Shown piece after piece: positions 42,366-53,636 of a stretch of 63,065 nt of DNA (positions are counted from its first letter, which is position 1; every line of letters starts with the position of its first letter). Made by a program: the position numbers and the translations under genes. The notes beneath the pieces are model-generated. The model did no database searches and had not been told where the DNA came from. It was given only the letters and a program-made list of their open reading frames with translations. The stretch covers positions 1-63,065 of the forward strand of contig WPIO01000381.1 of assembly GCA_009760855.2 (NCBI GenBank). The letters run 5' to 3'. The stretch is from Cristatella mucedo (lineage: Eukaryota; Bryozoa; Phylactolaemata; Cristatellidae).

Positions 42366-42694
42366 TAATGCCGAAGGCACAGTGGAGTAGGCGTAACCCG
42401 ACGCTTACCGAGCGGCGTAGCCTGCGGCCGAATGCGGTTCGGTGCGCGCCTCTGCGAAATAAGAATGCCGCCGCAAAACAAGTGTTCTCTGGCGCCGACC
42501 AACTTACCGTTACTAAAGGGTAATCGCGAGTCCGCGGCGTGGAAAGAAACTCAAATCGGGGATTTTTCTGAGCAAAGCGGACATGTCGCTGTGCATCTAG
42601 CTCAGTTTTATCTCCACACTCCTCGCAGGCTGTCTGCAGCAGAAGCACTCTTGTGGAGGAAACACGTCCCGAAACTTAAGTTACCTGCGTCTAT
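42366..42694. other. No gene recognised
   Basis: 42385-42440 resembles 13265-13325, DNA lying just before the LTR-like copy there. The frame at 42432-42878 runs into the LTR piece and has no motif. Confidence 0.35.
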
Positions 42695-42830
42695 TGTGGT
42701 GAACGACCCGAATAGAACGAGGAGTCCGAACCGGAGCCTAGACCCTGACAGGCGCACTAGGGCTCCGCTTCCACCTAAACGGCAGGAATACCTCACCCAG
42801 TGCTCTTGCCGAGACCACGTGCGCGCGCAC
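42695..42830 (+). mobile_element. LTR-like fragment, forward
   Basis: AACGACCCGAATAGAACGAG to CTCACCCAGTGC matches the first part of the 41331 element, including CTAGGGCTCCGCTTCCACC. Confidence 0.6.
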
Positions 42831-42889
42831 AAACACAAAACAAAAGAAACACAAAAACACAAAGGAAACACAAAATGAGAGCTCGGGCG

Positions 42890-43060
42890 CTATACGACCG
42901 TATTTGGTGAGGTTTACCGAACTCTCCAGGCGTTAACCCTCTCCATCCCGTAAATCGCCCGTGGACAGCCCGACCTCCTCCCTCGCTTTCAGAGCAACCG
43001 AGTCCGGTAACTACCGCGACAGCGTCGAGATAGAGCCAAAGACGAAGAACCATCACGACC
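42890..43060 (-). mobile_element. LTR-like fragment, reverse
   Basis: It is the complement of the middle of the LTR-like element (ACCGAACTCTCC, TCGCCCGTGGACAGCCCGAC, GCCAAAGACGAAGAAC). With the forward piece it forms an inverted arrangement. Confidence 0.6.
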
Positions 43061-43061
43061 A

Positions 43062-43165
43062 CCATTACCACCACTTGCAGCCGGAACAAAGGATCGCTTG
43101 CCACAAGATTCGAACCCATGTACTAAGGACTCAGGTCGTAAATAGCAACCGTCTTACCTAATGTG
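43062..43165 (-). mobile_element. SINE-2 head fragment, reverse
   Basis: On the minus strand: TAGGTAAGACGGTTGC (A-box region), then GGGTTCGAATCTTG (B-box region) and GGCAAGCGATCCTTTG, in the order of the SINE-2 head. The body and tail are missing. Confidence 0.55.
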
Positions 43166-43644
43166 CAATCACAGCTAGCAGCCCTAAGCTCTATATTTGA
43201 TCTTTCTTCCAGAAAACCCCTCATTTAATCCACATTGTGACTGGCTTTTATAGATCCAAGAGTAGAAATAAACGCTGCATCACACGGAGTGAGCGTATTA
43301 CGTAAACTGCACTGAGTATGAAAACGACAGTTTTCGGTAGCACGTGGCTGCAATATGCTAACCTTACGTGACCGCAGATAAGAATGCTGGAACCGTCCCA
43401 AAGCCACGACACAATGTAAACTTCAGGTAGCATCATAAACGTATAGAAAAAGTACGAATCAGCCACCGGTAAATAATAACTGTAGGGTTAGACTAGAGAG
43501 CTTTCACAGGGGCGCCGGGAACTTGCCACGGAACCTCCATAAAAGGAGGCTTGAATGCCTGCTGCCTTAGTCGTTCCACCCGAATAGCCAGACGGCCCCC
43601 CTGCGTAGGGGCTTGGAGTAATGGCCCCATCCATACTACCCCGC
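43166..43644. other. No gene recognised
   Basis: Frames of 60-72 codons on the minus strand at 43225-43466 have no motif. Confidence 0.35.
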
Positions 43645-43970
43645 CCTGCGTCAGAACATGCCCTGACCTGACCACATTTACAAGGAACTTAAAAACACAC
43701 CTATCTAGGACAGCATTTAGTGGGTCCCTGTGATTCGTCCTTGATATGCTTATGCGTGCTGACACTGTGCATGCTGCCACTAACCACATTTGCATGCTGA
43801 CCCTGTGCATGTCACCCCTAACCATATTATTCATTTTGTTTGTTTTTCAAGCATGATTTTACTTACCATTCAATTGCATTTCACTTTGCAGCAAATGTAA
43901 AGCGCCTAGATAGAGATTAGGTTCTCTGAGTGCGCTTTATCAAGTGCATTATCATTATTATTATTATTAC
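43645..43970 (+). mobile_element. LINE-B 3' end
   Basis: The last RT residues, then a well preserved 3' UTR, stem-loop and ATT tail (43945-43970). It is very close to the 3' end of the 40341-41288 copy, suggesting similar age. Confidence 0.9.
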
Positions 43971-44079
43971 CCGCCAATGAAGTATAAAAAAACTTAACTG
44001 ACCGAACAGCCTAGTGTATATAGCGGCCGAATAGCCTTAGCGACTGTCACCCCATCTACAGAGGACAATAGAGAATTGC

Positions 44080-44170
44080 CTTCTGCAGGACTCGAACCAG
44101 CTAACGGATTCGGGAATTCCTTAAATCTGAGCTAAGACCCGTACCAGCCGCTGGGCATTCGTAAAACGAT
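44080..44170 (-). mobile_element. tRNA-like SINE fragment, reverse
   Basis: The minus strand has GGTCTTAGCTCAGATTTAAG and, 35 bases later, GGTTCGAGTCC: A- and B-box-like words in the right order. No acceptor stem pairs, so it is a SINE piece rather than a tRNA gene. Confidence 0.4.
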
Positions 44171-44204
44171 TGGTCGAATGGTATCGATTACACCGACGAG
44201 AGAT

Positions 44205-46130
44205 GTAGCAGCAAAAAAATAGATCGCCTCTGCCAAAGACTGCGTTTCTTAGCCTTCTTTACTGAAAAAATTGAGCACATTCGTGCCAGCACAATGCCCC
44301 CTCTGACTAAAGTGACTGCAGTATTACAACCTGTGACCTTCCTAATAGGTTTTCCGAAGTTTCTGCTTGCAATGGGGCTACATTAATGAGGTCTAGCAAA
44401 AGGAGCTCGTCTCCTGAACGCCTTATACCATAATTTTTGTGGACGTCACTGGCTGGCCAACTTAGCCCTGCCGTAACCGAAATTTGTAATGCTTCATTGG
44501 GAAAAGGGGTCGTCCCCAAGTCCTTCAAATCGGCAGTCGTTCGACCCATACTTAAAAAGCTTGGATTAGATACAGAGGTCCTCGCAAGCTATCGCCCAGT
44601 TTCTCTTCTGCCTTTCTTGTCAAAGATTCTTAAAAAATTTGTTGCTAAGCAGCTGGTTGAACGTATTGAAAAGAATGAAATGTCAGATACATTTCAATCA
44701 CGGTTCAAGAGGCAGCACTTCATTGAAATTGTTCTCCTCCGTGTTAAAAATGACATTCTTCGTGGCAACGATGACGTGAATGTCACTGCCCTAGCTCTGC
44801 TAGATCTGTCAGCTGCTTTCGACACCATGGATCAAGATGTTCTACTTGAACGACTGAGAACAACAATCGGTCTAGCAGACGAAGCACTGGCGTCGTTGAA
44901 TTCGTACTTGTCTGATCGTGTTCAATCCGTTTCGTGTGAGGGTCAGGTCTCACACACAAGACGGATCACCTGAGAAGTCCCTTGAGGGTCTGTACTCGGT
45001 CCCTTGCTGATCTGCATTTATACTCAACCTTTAGAAAAAGTGATTAAGGTCCTTGGAATAGGATATCACTTTTATGCTGAAGATACTTAGATATATTTGT
45101 CAATTTAACCGTCGGAATCTGCTGAAGCAACTGAGAAACTGAATGCTAGCCTTGGCGACATTCGATCCTGGATGTCGAAAAACTTCTTGAAACTAAATGA
45201 CAATAAAACCGAGCTGCCGCTCTAACGACACCCTAAGCGCATGTGGCTGGATTAAAAGGTTTTGCTCTTCTAATAGGTAATGCTGTCGTGGAACCATCAC
45301 CACGTGCTCGAAACTTAAGCGTCTTTTTTGACAGGCGCCTTAATATTAGGACCTTCATTCAGAAGACTGCTTCTACAGCTAGCCATCACATCCGATCCCT
45401 ATCCAAGATTAGGACCCGTCTTCCAAAGTGGTTTGGAAAAGATTTAACTAGCCCCTTAGTTTTGCCTTGGCTTGGTTATTGTAATTTCCTTTTGGATGGG
45501 CTACCAAAGAAAGCTAGTATGCCACTGCAGCTGACTATGAATATGGCTGTAAGGCTAGTCTTCAAGTCCCAGAGGTTTGAGCACCTGTCTTCTTTGCTGA
45601 AAGAGCTAGGATTGATGCCGTTTGAGCAGCGGATACAGAGAACAGTTCTTACGCTGACCCACAAGGCCAGCCACGGCTTGGCTCCTTCGTACCTAGCTGA
45701 ACTACTACACCCGTTCAGCCTCTTCGCGCCCTCAGGTCCTGTGTGGGCAATAAATTAGCTGTTCTATTCATCTGCTGAATGACCGTTGGCGGCAGAAGCT
45801 TTAGCTCTGCAGGTTGTAGATTGCGGAACTCGCTTCCACAGTTCTTACGCAACAGCAACTACTCTCCAGCTGCCGACTATGGCTCATCTTTTTCCGCGGT
45901 CCTGAGCTGCTACTTCCATCCTACTCACTACCTCAGCTGCTCTCCTGACTCTGCTATGCTTCACACTTTCTCTTTTTTGCGTGAGATGCAGTCTGTTGAC
46001 AACAGAATGCGTACCGAAAGCCGCTTAGGCAGTGAGTGTGCTGTGCCAAACTCCCCTGCGTAACACCTACATGGTCTTAATGACTTTGTAGAGTTACAGA
46101 CGGAGATACATTACATTACATTACATATAT
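44205..46130 (+). mobile_element. LINE-A, longest copy
   Basis: The region before the RT (44250-44440, broken) is followed by a 178-residue RT frame (44437-44973) with [33 protein letters not shown] and [12 protein letters not shown]. The catalytic box near 45063 reads FYAEDT, an Asp-to-Glu change in YADD. The C-terminal part is in 45243-45758 (LEELGLMPFEQR-like and GLAPSYLAELL). The terminal RLRNSLPQFLRN block precedes the 3' UTR and the ACATT tail (46110-46130). It is 5'-truncated, with stops near 44973 and 45090, so it is inactive. Confidence 0.9.
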
Positions 46131-46386
46131 CCCAAAAAAATTCACTAATGACCAACCCTGCATTGTCTGCCGACTTGTATTATTATTTGTGAAGTGCCTC
46201 GATTTGGCCTCAGGATCAGCTCCGACTGTTCATAGAACTCAGTGGCTGCCTTGAAAAGATTCAGCCATCAATCACGACAAATTTCTTCATACTAAGCGAC
46301 GGACTATTACAATCCTCGTGGTAAAGTCTGAAGACCTTTCTGGAATAAATCACCGTACTCTTCTAATTGGCAGTAGCCCATTGTAC

Positions 46387-46548
46387 GCCGAGCTGGTTTG
46401 GTCTAGCGGCTAAGATGCTTGCCCCGACCATGGTCTGACTGAGGTCGTGGGCTCGAGCCCTGAGGCAAATGTGAAGCACCTGAATATAGATTATGTTCTC
46501 TTGGGGCGCTATGTAAATGAATTATATTTTTATATTTATAGTTGAGTG
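46387..46548 (+). mobile_element. SINE-1 copy
   Basis: GAGCTGGTTTGGTCTAGCGG (A-box region), GTGGGCTCGAGCCCTG (B-box region), GAAGCACCTGAATATAGATT and GAATTATATTTTTA. Confidence 0.85.
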
Positions 46549-47320
46549 CTCTTTCTGCGTAATTTAATTTTCTTAATTTAATCAATCACTTATTTGACGA
46601 CTGCTGGTTGTTTGATAGCTTCTTATAGACGAATGTCTCCTACATTCACCTGTAAAAGGTTTTATATAGATGAATGCCTAGATAATCATCGACTCCTGTA
46701 CACGATTGAGGAAAACTAATCGCCGTGGTTGGCAAAAGCTCGTGTCGCCTTCGTAGTTCTGTCCAGACTCAATTATCCCAATTCAATATTTGCACGGCTA
46801 CATGAAACAGACATTTGGCCACCACAGTAAGTGATGAATGGGCGTGCGAGGTTGTATATGAACCCGAGAGTATGCAGTCCAGAGCGACGTTAGTTATCGG
46901 TCCTCAATAAGAACTGAACTCTGTTGTAGGGTCAACTCGGATAGCGGCTTGAAGTAAAGGTGTGAAATAATTTGAGCAGGAACAAAGCATCCAATCGGGA
47001 TGTTATATTGGTGTGTTTATAAAGCGACATATTCAGCGTACATATGCATTGAGCGTACAGAGAACTGACCGATCCTGAACGTTAGTTCGTCGTCTGGTAG
47101 CAAACAGCCGATGAGGGAACGAAGGACGGGTGGGGGGGGGGGTTCGCGTTTTCTTTTGCACAAGAAGAAAGAAAAAAGACTTGTCGTGGCCGCAGCTGTG
47201 TCATACGTCACTCCGCATCATGCGTCGCATATATAAAATGCCAAAAGTAGACAGCTCTAGCTTTGGCTTTGCCAGAAGTTTTTCATAGAGGAGAAAAAAT
47301 CTTGACCTCCCTTTAAAAAG
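46549..47320. other. No gene recognised
   Basis: Mixed composition with a G run at 47131-47141. Frames are below 65 codons. Confidence 0.35.
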
Positions 47321-47324
47321 GATG

Positions 47325-47525
47325 TCTCCTTTCTTCAATGAGTCTCTCGAGTCCGCAGGAGAACCGTGAGTGAAGGAAACTTCAACTGAGCCGCTTTCCT
47401 GTAGAATTCTTCATCAATTCTTTTTTCAGATTAATGCGAGAGAAATAGGCGTGCGAGTAGCTTGCTTGGTCATCAGTTGCTAAGCAGCCGCTCCTATCAG
47501 TAACAGCTAACCGTGCCGGCTCTTC
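47325..47525. repeat. Dispersed repeat R4, copy 2
   Basis: Counterpart of 23565-23745. In both places LINE-B sequence lies next to it. Confidence 0.7.
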
Positions 47526-47544
47526 CAGCTCTGTTTGTTAGGCT

Positions 47545-47880
47545 GTTCAGTTCATGACGTCAAATCCTTTGCCGACATTGCTTTCAGTTTACGTGCTATA
47601 ACAGCAAACATCTCACTGCTGACTGACGTTAAATAATCTCCTAACTCAATTAAAATAACAAAAAGGCTGAAAAACTTTCCCGCGTTCCTCTCAGTTATTG
47701 CTCCTTCCGTATGAGCTCGTGGGTGCTGAAATTGTGCATGCAACGATGCAATAATTAAGCGGTTGATATGCTTCCTTTCCAGAATATGTAAAGGGTGGTT
47801 GATAAAAATATTTAGTTCTCTTTGAGAGCAATGCAGATATTTACTAATAACATTATGCATCATATAATAATAAATATTCT
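47545..47880 (+). mobile_element. LINE-B 3' end, degraded
   Basis: GACGTCAAATCCTTTGCCGA (RT C-terminus), then GTGCTGAAATTGTGCATGC and a stem-loop relic (TTTAGTTCTCTTTGAGAGC). The 139-residue minus-strand frame here is a shadow of this relic. Confidence 0.65.
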
Positions 47881-48204
47881 TTTTTACACGGATACTATCG
47901 AGCTTAATACATCTTTCACACCAGTTTGAATAAATCCCCCCCCGCCAATTGCGTTCGAGATTGCATATCACCTCAGGGAGCTGATATTATTCTGTCACCA
48001 TTCGAGTAAGTAGTTTCAAGAATAAATTTTAGTTATATAAGTCTCTATGCTATGGATCTACCCAACGACTGTCTCTTCTGTTGTCAAAGCTTTCTCACAG
48101 AACACTCTCAACTGCAAATCAACACGTACGCAGGCCGGCTGGTAAAAGGCAAACTTTGGCAACGCAGTTTTGTATGTTCAAATGTCATTTAACACGATGG
48201 ATCG

Positions 48205-48275
48205 TCATAGTGTGCTGATACATTAAGCTGTGCTGATACATTGATTGTGCTGATACATGATTGTGCGGATACATT
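48205..48275. repeat. Short tandem repeat, about 17-bp unit
   Basis: About four imperfect units of TGTGCTGATACATTGAT. The period varies slightly. Confidence 0.8.
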
Positions 48276-48438
48276 ATTTTAAATTGGCTTTCGGATTTTA
48301 CGATGAATTTTTTTAGGTTTAATCAGCATCATACTATTATTTAGTAATAATTGAAATATTATTTACTTTAAAATAATATTTACTAAATATATAAGTAATA
48401 AAAACACAATTGTATAAATATATATTTTATCCTTATTA
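48276..48438. other. AT-rich stretch
   Basis: TTTAAAATAATATTTAC-type composition with no gene. Confidence 0.5.
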
Positions 48439-48439
48439 C

Positions 48440-48990
48440 TATGATAATAATATTAATACACTTGATAATAATGCACCTTCAGAGAACTCAATCTCTTTCT
48501 AAACGCTTTAAGTTTGCTGCAAAGGAAGCACGATCGAACGGTGAGTGGTATCATTTTTTATAAACAGCAGGAATGACATGGTTAGGGTAGACATGCACAG
48601 GGTCAGCATGCAAGTTTCGTTTGTGGCAGTACGCACAGCTTCAGCACGCATAAGCACATAAAGAACGAATTACAGGGACCACCAAACGCTTTCATAAGTA
48701 GGTGCGTTTTTAATTTCTTCTTAAATGTGGTCAAGTCAGGGGATATCGTGACAGCAGTGGTGAGTGAATTCCAGGCCGTGGGAGCATACGAACTAAAAGC
48801 ATGGTCTGCAAACGATATGAGGTTTCTACGAGTTATAGGTAAACAGATAGTTTCTGAAAAGCCTGGTGGGGAAGTATATCTTGGAGATAGGATGGAGCCA
48901 AAGAATCAAGTGACCTAAAAGTGAGTGACAATAACTTGAAGTCGATCCGTTACTTGACAGACAGCCAGTGCAGGCCGGAAAAAGTTATGT
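48440..48990 (-). mobile_element. LINE-B copy, reverse, 5'-truncated
   Basis: A tail with AATAATATTAATACACTTG, the stem-loop complement, the 3' UTR (CATGGTTAGGG) and the RT C-terminus (GGGAGCATACGAACTAAAAG, ACTTGAAGTCGATCCGTTAC). Stops are present throughout. Confidence 0.85.
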
Positions 48991-49319
48991 GATTATTATT
49001 ATTTAATCATGTTAATTAGAACAAGTCATTGACGCTCGAAGTGTCTTCAGAATGTCATAGAAATGAACAGGAAAGCGTTTTGATGCTGCGACGTGGCTCT
49101 GATAAAACTAAGAACAGGTATGATATATTTGAGTAGAGCACTTCAAGAGAGCTAATTCACGCTATCACAGTACTTTACAAAAGGCTCGAAATGAGGCGAG
49201 TCGATTATTGAGTAACTAAACGGTAACACAACGTCATTAAGCATAAGCTCACCTGCAGGGAAATTCACACGGATCGGATCGCGGCTAGTACTCTAAGTAG
49301 CAGCTGAGTTTTTAGCAGC

Positions 49320-49545
49320 TATTTTAAATGGCATCAAGTCTGCGAACTTGTGTGACCTCAGTTAAGAGCCCGTGCAAGGCTATGGGGTGATTTGAACTAG
49401 AAGAGGCACAGATTCCCAGGGATTTGAGATTGGTTAAGGGCACAGCTAAACGGCATGAGTCAGAATGTTGGTAGGTACGATGCTTGACATGATAAGGCAG
49501 TAGTTCAGATAGGTAGGCCTGCACTTGTAGGTAGCATCTGCAAAT
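49320..49545 (-). mobile_element. LINE RT C-terminal fragment, third variant, reverse
   Basis: The frame 49524-49324 reads AYLSELLPYHVKHRTYQH and PLTNLKSLG, aligning with the LINE-B C-terminus but clearly diverged. It is probably another L2/CR1-type family or an old branch. Confidence 0.65.
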
Positions 49546-49567
49546 GAGAACGAAGCTACCGAGATAG

Positions 49568-50425
49568 TCAGCTCAAAATCTATGTGTCATGTTCCAAAGT
49601 GACCTCTCGTTAGACGACCACATCAGCTCCACAGTCAAATCTGCCAATTTTCTGCTACATAACATTTATAGAATTCGGGCTTGCTTAGATAAGGATATCA
49701 CGTCTAAATTGGTCCATACATTTGTGACATCCCGACTTGATTTCTGTAACTCGCTGCTTGCTGACCTGCCGGCATGTGCAGTCAGGCGACTACAGCTCGT
49801 GCACAACTCTGCAGCTAGGCTTGTCTGTCGTGAACGTCGCAGTTGCCGCATCACACCACTTCTTGCCGACCTGCACTGGTTACCAGTCAAGTAACGGATT
49901 CACTTCCAAAGTTTTGTCGCTCACTTTTAGGTCACTTCATTCTTTGGCTCCAGCCTATCTCTCACATATACTCCCCCACCAGGCCAAGCAGCGTACCACC
50001 CGCTTTTCGGAATCCAACAGTTTACAAATACCTCGTACAAACCTCAAATCCTTCGGAGACCGTGCATTTAGTTCGTATGCTCCCAAAACCTGGAACTCCC
50101 TCCCGACTTGCGTCAGAACATCCCCTGATTTGACCACATTAAAAAAGAACCTAAAAACGCACCTATTTAAGACAGCATTTAGTGGGTCCCTGTGATTCGT
50201 CCTTCATGTACTTATGCGTGCTGACACTGTGCATGCTGCCACTAACCACATTTGCATGCTGACCCTGTGCATTTCACCCCTGACCGTGCAATTTTTGTTT
50301 ATCAAGCATGACGTTACTCACGATTCTATCGCGTTTCCCTTTGCAGCAAATGCATAGCGCCTAGAAAGAGATTGAGTTCTCTGAGGGTGCATTATCAATA
50401 GCACTATTATTTTAATATTATTATA
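49568..50425 (+). mobile_element. LINE-B copy, 5'-truncated
   Basis: RT C-terminal half in two frames (49589-49894: FQSDLSLDDHISSTVKSA, LDFCNSLLADLPACAVRRLQ; 49737-50195: YAPKTWNSLPTC). One stop (TAA) and a one-base shift lie near 49890-49910. The 3' UTR, stem-loop and an ATT-like tail to 50425 follow. Confidence 0.9.
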
Positions 50426-51375
50426 GTTCAGGAGAAAACATTAATAAACCTTAGGTGGATACGCTGCTTGATGGGAAGCCAGTGCTGCGGGGTGAGAACT
50501 GGCTTTATTGCGACAGGACTAGACATTATTAACTGGCTCCTCAGAGTTATAATCATTAGGAGTTGGATATTTCATGGTAATAAAAAATTATTCAGACAGT
50601 GCAACGGTCGTCTCCAGTAACGGTCAGTGAGTGGCACTTGGCCGCGCACTGAGCAGGTCATCTGGCCCTCAGTCTTCGCTTACGAAATGGTCATCGAATG
50701 CATATTAACGCCTGGGCGTTCTTGATTGCCGCCACCATAGCAATATTCCCGTCAGTCGACAGCTACTTTAAAGACTGGTTAGCAGGGCTTGGAGGGGCAA
50801 GCTCAGCAAATATATGTCACGTGTCTGCAATGAATACCTTTGCTACTCATTGTTTTTAAGTTTTCCCGTATGATGTTCCACTATGAAATGCACCTGAGTG
50901 GAGAATAAGATCTAGTCTGCTTTTTCAGGTGCTCGTAATGCAGTTGCTACCGCAAAAATAAATCTTAGATATTTGCACATGAAATATAACAGGTCCGCTG
51001 AAGATAAGCCCTAATGCATCTTATAGGATAAAATAAGTGTACTGCAAAACCCGGTAATCTTTTGAGGAAATGCGATACTGCTTTAAGAATAAGAATGAGT
51101 GCAACTGCTCAGGGCTATTTTACTTGTACAACACCACTTGAGTAACTGCTGCTAATTACAAGCCACTTGACCAATGTTAGCGGAAAGAGCCTCAACGGAC
51201 CACGGTAAACGAGTCACAGAAGCAGTTTGCAACACTGGCAAGTGTCAGCCGAGGGGCGTAGCCAAATCGCTGCCCTCGTAGCCCACGACTGAGAAACTTA
51301 CACAAACACCTTGACCCTGGACAAAAAACATCTGGTCCGTTAAGCAAACTGCAATTAACTGACTAGTACGAGAAC
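50426..51375. other. No gene recognised
   Basis: A short LINE-like word (GATGGGAAGCCAGTGCTGCG) occurs near 50470. 51300-51375 resembles 55810-55890 (GTTAAGC...TGACTAGTACG), which also precedes a reversed LINE-B tail. Confidence 0.35.
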
Positions 51376-51384
51376 ATCTCGATT

Positions 51385-51535
51385 ATCGACGAGTAACAAT
51401 TATACGCTTGATAAAGCACCCTCTGAGAACTCAATCTCTTTTTAGGCGCTTTAAATTTGCTGCAAAGAGAAACGCGATTGAATGGTGAGTAATATCATGC
51501 TTGACAAACAACACGAATAATATGGTTAGGGGTGA
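51385..51535 (-). mobile_element. LINE-B 3' end, reverse
   Basis: TACGCTTGATAAAGCACCCT, the stem-loop complement, TGCAAAGAGAAACGCGATTG and ATATGGTTAGGGGTGAC. It stops at an inverted partner that begins near 51640. Confidence 0.8.
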
Positions 51536-51639
51536 CGAACTAGTAGAACTTACTAGTAGAACTCGCTGTAGGTCCAACGACCTCATTTACGATTCTTTTA
51601 TTGTGGCCGCTTGTGCAGGGCATCGAAAATTAATCTTGC

Positions 51640-52045
51640 AACAGGTTTAGTCTCTTACTTTTAAATCCTTTCATTCTGTGGCTCCAGCTTACCTATCAGA
51701 TCTACTCCTTGACCAGGCTAAGCATCGTACTGCCAGCTTTTCGAAATCTAATTGCTTACCTGTACTTGAAATCTTTTGGAGACCATGCCTTTAGTTCAGT
51801 GGGATCTTGTGATCCATCCTTTGTGTGCTTATGGGTGCTGACGCTGTGCATACTGCCATTAACTATACTTGCATGCTGACTCTGTGCATGTCACTCCTAA
51901 CCATGTTATTCATGTTGTGCATTGAGCATGCTACCACTAGCCATCGGTCGTGCTTCCTTTGCAGCAAAGGTAAAGCGCCTAGAAAGAAATGGAGTTCTCC
52001 GAGGGCACTACATCATATGTAGTATTCATAATATTATTATTATTA
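51640..52045 (+). mobile_element. LINE-B copy, 5'-truncated
   Basis: The RT C-terminus (TTACTTTTAAATCCTTTCAT) is followed directly by the 3' UTR, a stem-loop variant and an ATT tail at 52030-52045. Confidence 0.8.
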
Positions 52046-52224
52046 ATAGATACCACGGCAATAGCCGCCGCGTCCGGCACCGACACGAAAGGCGGCGGCC
52101 TAGCGACGGCGGGTCCTATTTGGTAGTCCGCGAGGAGTGCGCCCCCCCGCACAGCCGTCGTAACGCTGCAGTCAGCCTGGAGTCGTCGAGCGGGTGGCGC
52201 TACGCTCCGCCACGTGACAACTTC

Positions 52225-52485
52225 GACGCTCCTGACAGACAGCCCTTGCTGCAGAGTTATGCACCAGCTATTAGCGCCTTCTTGCCTAGACCGGCAGACC
52301 AGCAAGAAGTGAGTGGCAGAAGTCGAAACGAATGTTACAAATACATGGACCAATTTGGGCGCAGTATTCCTGTCTAAGGAGGCCAAAAATTAGGCCATGT
52401 TGTGTAGCTGAAAGTAGGCAGATTTGACTGCGGAGCTAATGCGGTCGTCTAATGTAAGGTCACTTTAGAACAGGAACTGACTTTG
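52225..52485 (-). mobile_element. LINE-B internal RT fragment, reverse
   Basis: The minus-strand words ACTTCTTGCTGGTCTGCC and TTGGTCCATGTATTTGTAAC match the LINE-B C-terminal RT region. Both ends are missing. Confidence 0.75.
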
Positions 52486-52589
52486 AGATATTAAACAGGC
52501 AGCTAAAATCTGCCGGCATCTCACAGCCTTTGCTACGTCGCAGTGAATAGTCCTTTATGTGGCGGCTGTGCGTTCAGAATCTTCGCACG

Positions 52590-52665
52590 TCGTGACTAAA
52601 GGTGGAAGAGGAAGTGGAAGTGGAAGAGAAGGAAGATGAAGTGGAAGAGGAGGAGGAGGCAAAGC
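52590..52665. repeat. Purine-rich GGAAGA/GGAAGT tract
   Basis: Repeated AGTGGAAGAG-like words, about 75 bases. Confidence 0.85.
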
Positions 52666-52807
52666 CAAGCGACCGAGTCCGAGCTCGCCTGCCTTTGTCC
52701 CTGCCTGCTTCTCGTGCTTAACTTTGCACTAATCGCTGTAGTTGTTTACTAATACAGGAGCCAGCTACTAGTCAGCTCCGGGTCGCGTCTTCTTGTGTGC
52801 TTCGGCA

Positions 52808-53152
52808 ATGCCTATTTATCAAAGGCAAGCAAGATTCCTGATTGTCAGTAGCTCCTTCTCGTTGCTTCTCTTCTCTATTTGTAGTAGTAGCTTCGAAGAG
52901 AGGGAAATTCGGCTACCGTTGGGCGTCGCACGAAAGACATCATCGTTACTAGTAACGCAACGGCATAATAGTTGTAGCGAGCGCAGTGTTCCCGGAGAAG
53001 GAACTTCTGTTGCTTCAACCACGGCACAGTGCACAGCCAATGGACAGGCGATAACGAATAGTAGGAGCGCGATGGAGTCTAGATGGGAGCGGTGTTTCCT
53101 ACCTCAGATCCCCGTCTCAGCTGCTGTGGCCTCGAGCCGCGTCGCTGTCTAG
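52808..53152 (+). CDS. Candidate small secreted protein or exon
   Basis: From ATG 52808 the frame gives 114 residues. The N-terminus has a signal-peptide-like pattern: a few basic residues, then FLIVSSSFSLLLFSI and a Ser/Cys-rich cut region near residue 25-29. The remainder is Ser/Arg-rich without a known motif and contains four further cysteines. It is not part of any repeat I recognised. Chance cannot be excluded at this length. Confidence 0.25.
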   Translation: MPIYQRQARFLIVSSSFSLLLFSICSSSFEEREIRLPLGVARKTSSLLVTQRHNSCSERSVPGEGTSVASTTAQCTANGQAITNSRSAMESRWERCFLPQIPVSAAVASSRVAV

Positions 53153-53159
53153 CTCTCTA

Positions 53160-53636
53160 GCTGTGGAGGAGTGACTGTTTATCCGCGATTGCTTCGTTTG
53201 GGTTCAGAATGAACTCAACGCTACTTCTGGCAAACTCCTAGATTCTTGTATAACGAACCAAATGGGATGGGATGGTCTCCGGTCTGTCAGTGACGTCGCC
53301 ACGTTGCCCGAGAACCCTAGCCGCGAGCTGCAGCGCCCACAATGCTGCCGGTCTACTGTGCGACCGGTATCGAAAACATAGATATCGGGAAAAATAGATA
53401 TCGGAAAACGTAGAGAGGTCTGCTAAGTCCAAGGGTCCGAGACTCAGCCGGATTAAATCTACTTGGGTACAGACGCACGCACGAATGACACGCATATTTC
53501 AGCACCTGTTGCGGCATTCTCGGCCGCGTCGCACACCCTACCACCCCATCCATCCGCCTACCGCTCTGAGAACGACGGTGGCGGCATGCGCTCGCAAACT
53601 CGGGCGCCCGTTGCGTTGACGTTGTCCTGTGTACTT
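53160..53636. other. No gene recognised
   Basis: GC-rich, with a short repeated word (AAAATAGATATCGG, near 53390-53405). Frames overlap on both strands and have no motif. Confidence 0.3.

Noticed and set aside
42432-42878. 148-codon frame
   Set aside because: It runs from unassigned DNA into an LTR-like fragment and has no motif.
47552-47971. 139-residue minus-strand frame
   Set aside because: It is antisense to a degraded LINE-B 3' end recognisable by RT C-terminus, UTR and stem-loop words.
48205-48275. CRISPR array
   Set aside because: The units are contiguous tandem repeats without spacers, and the DNA is eukaryotic.
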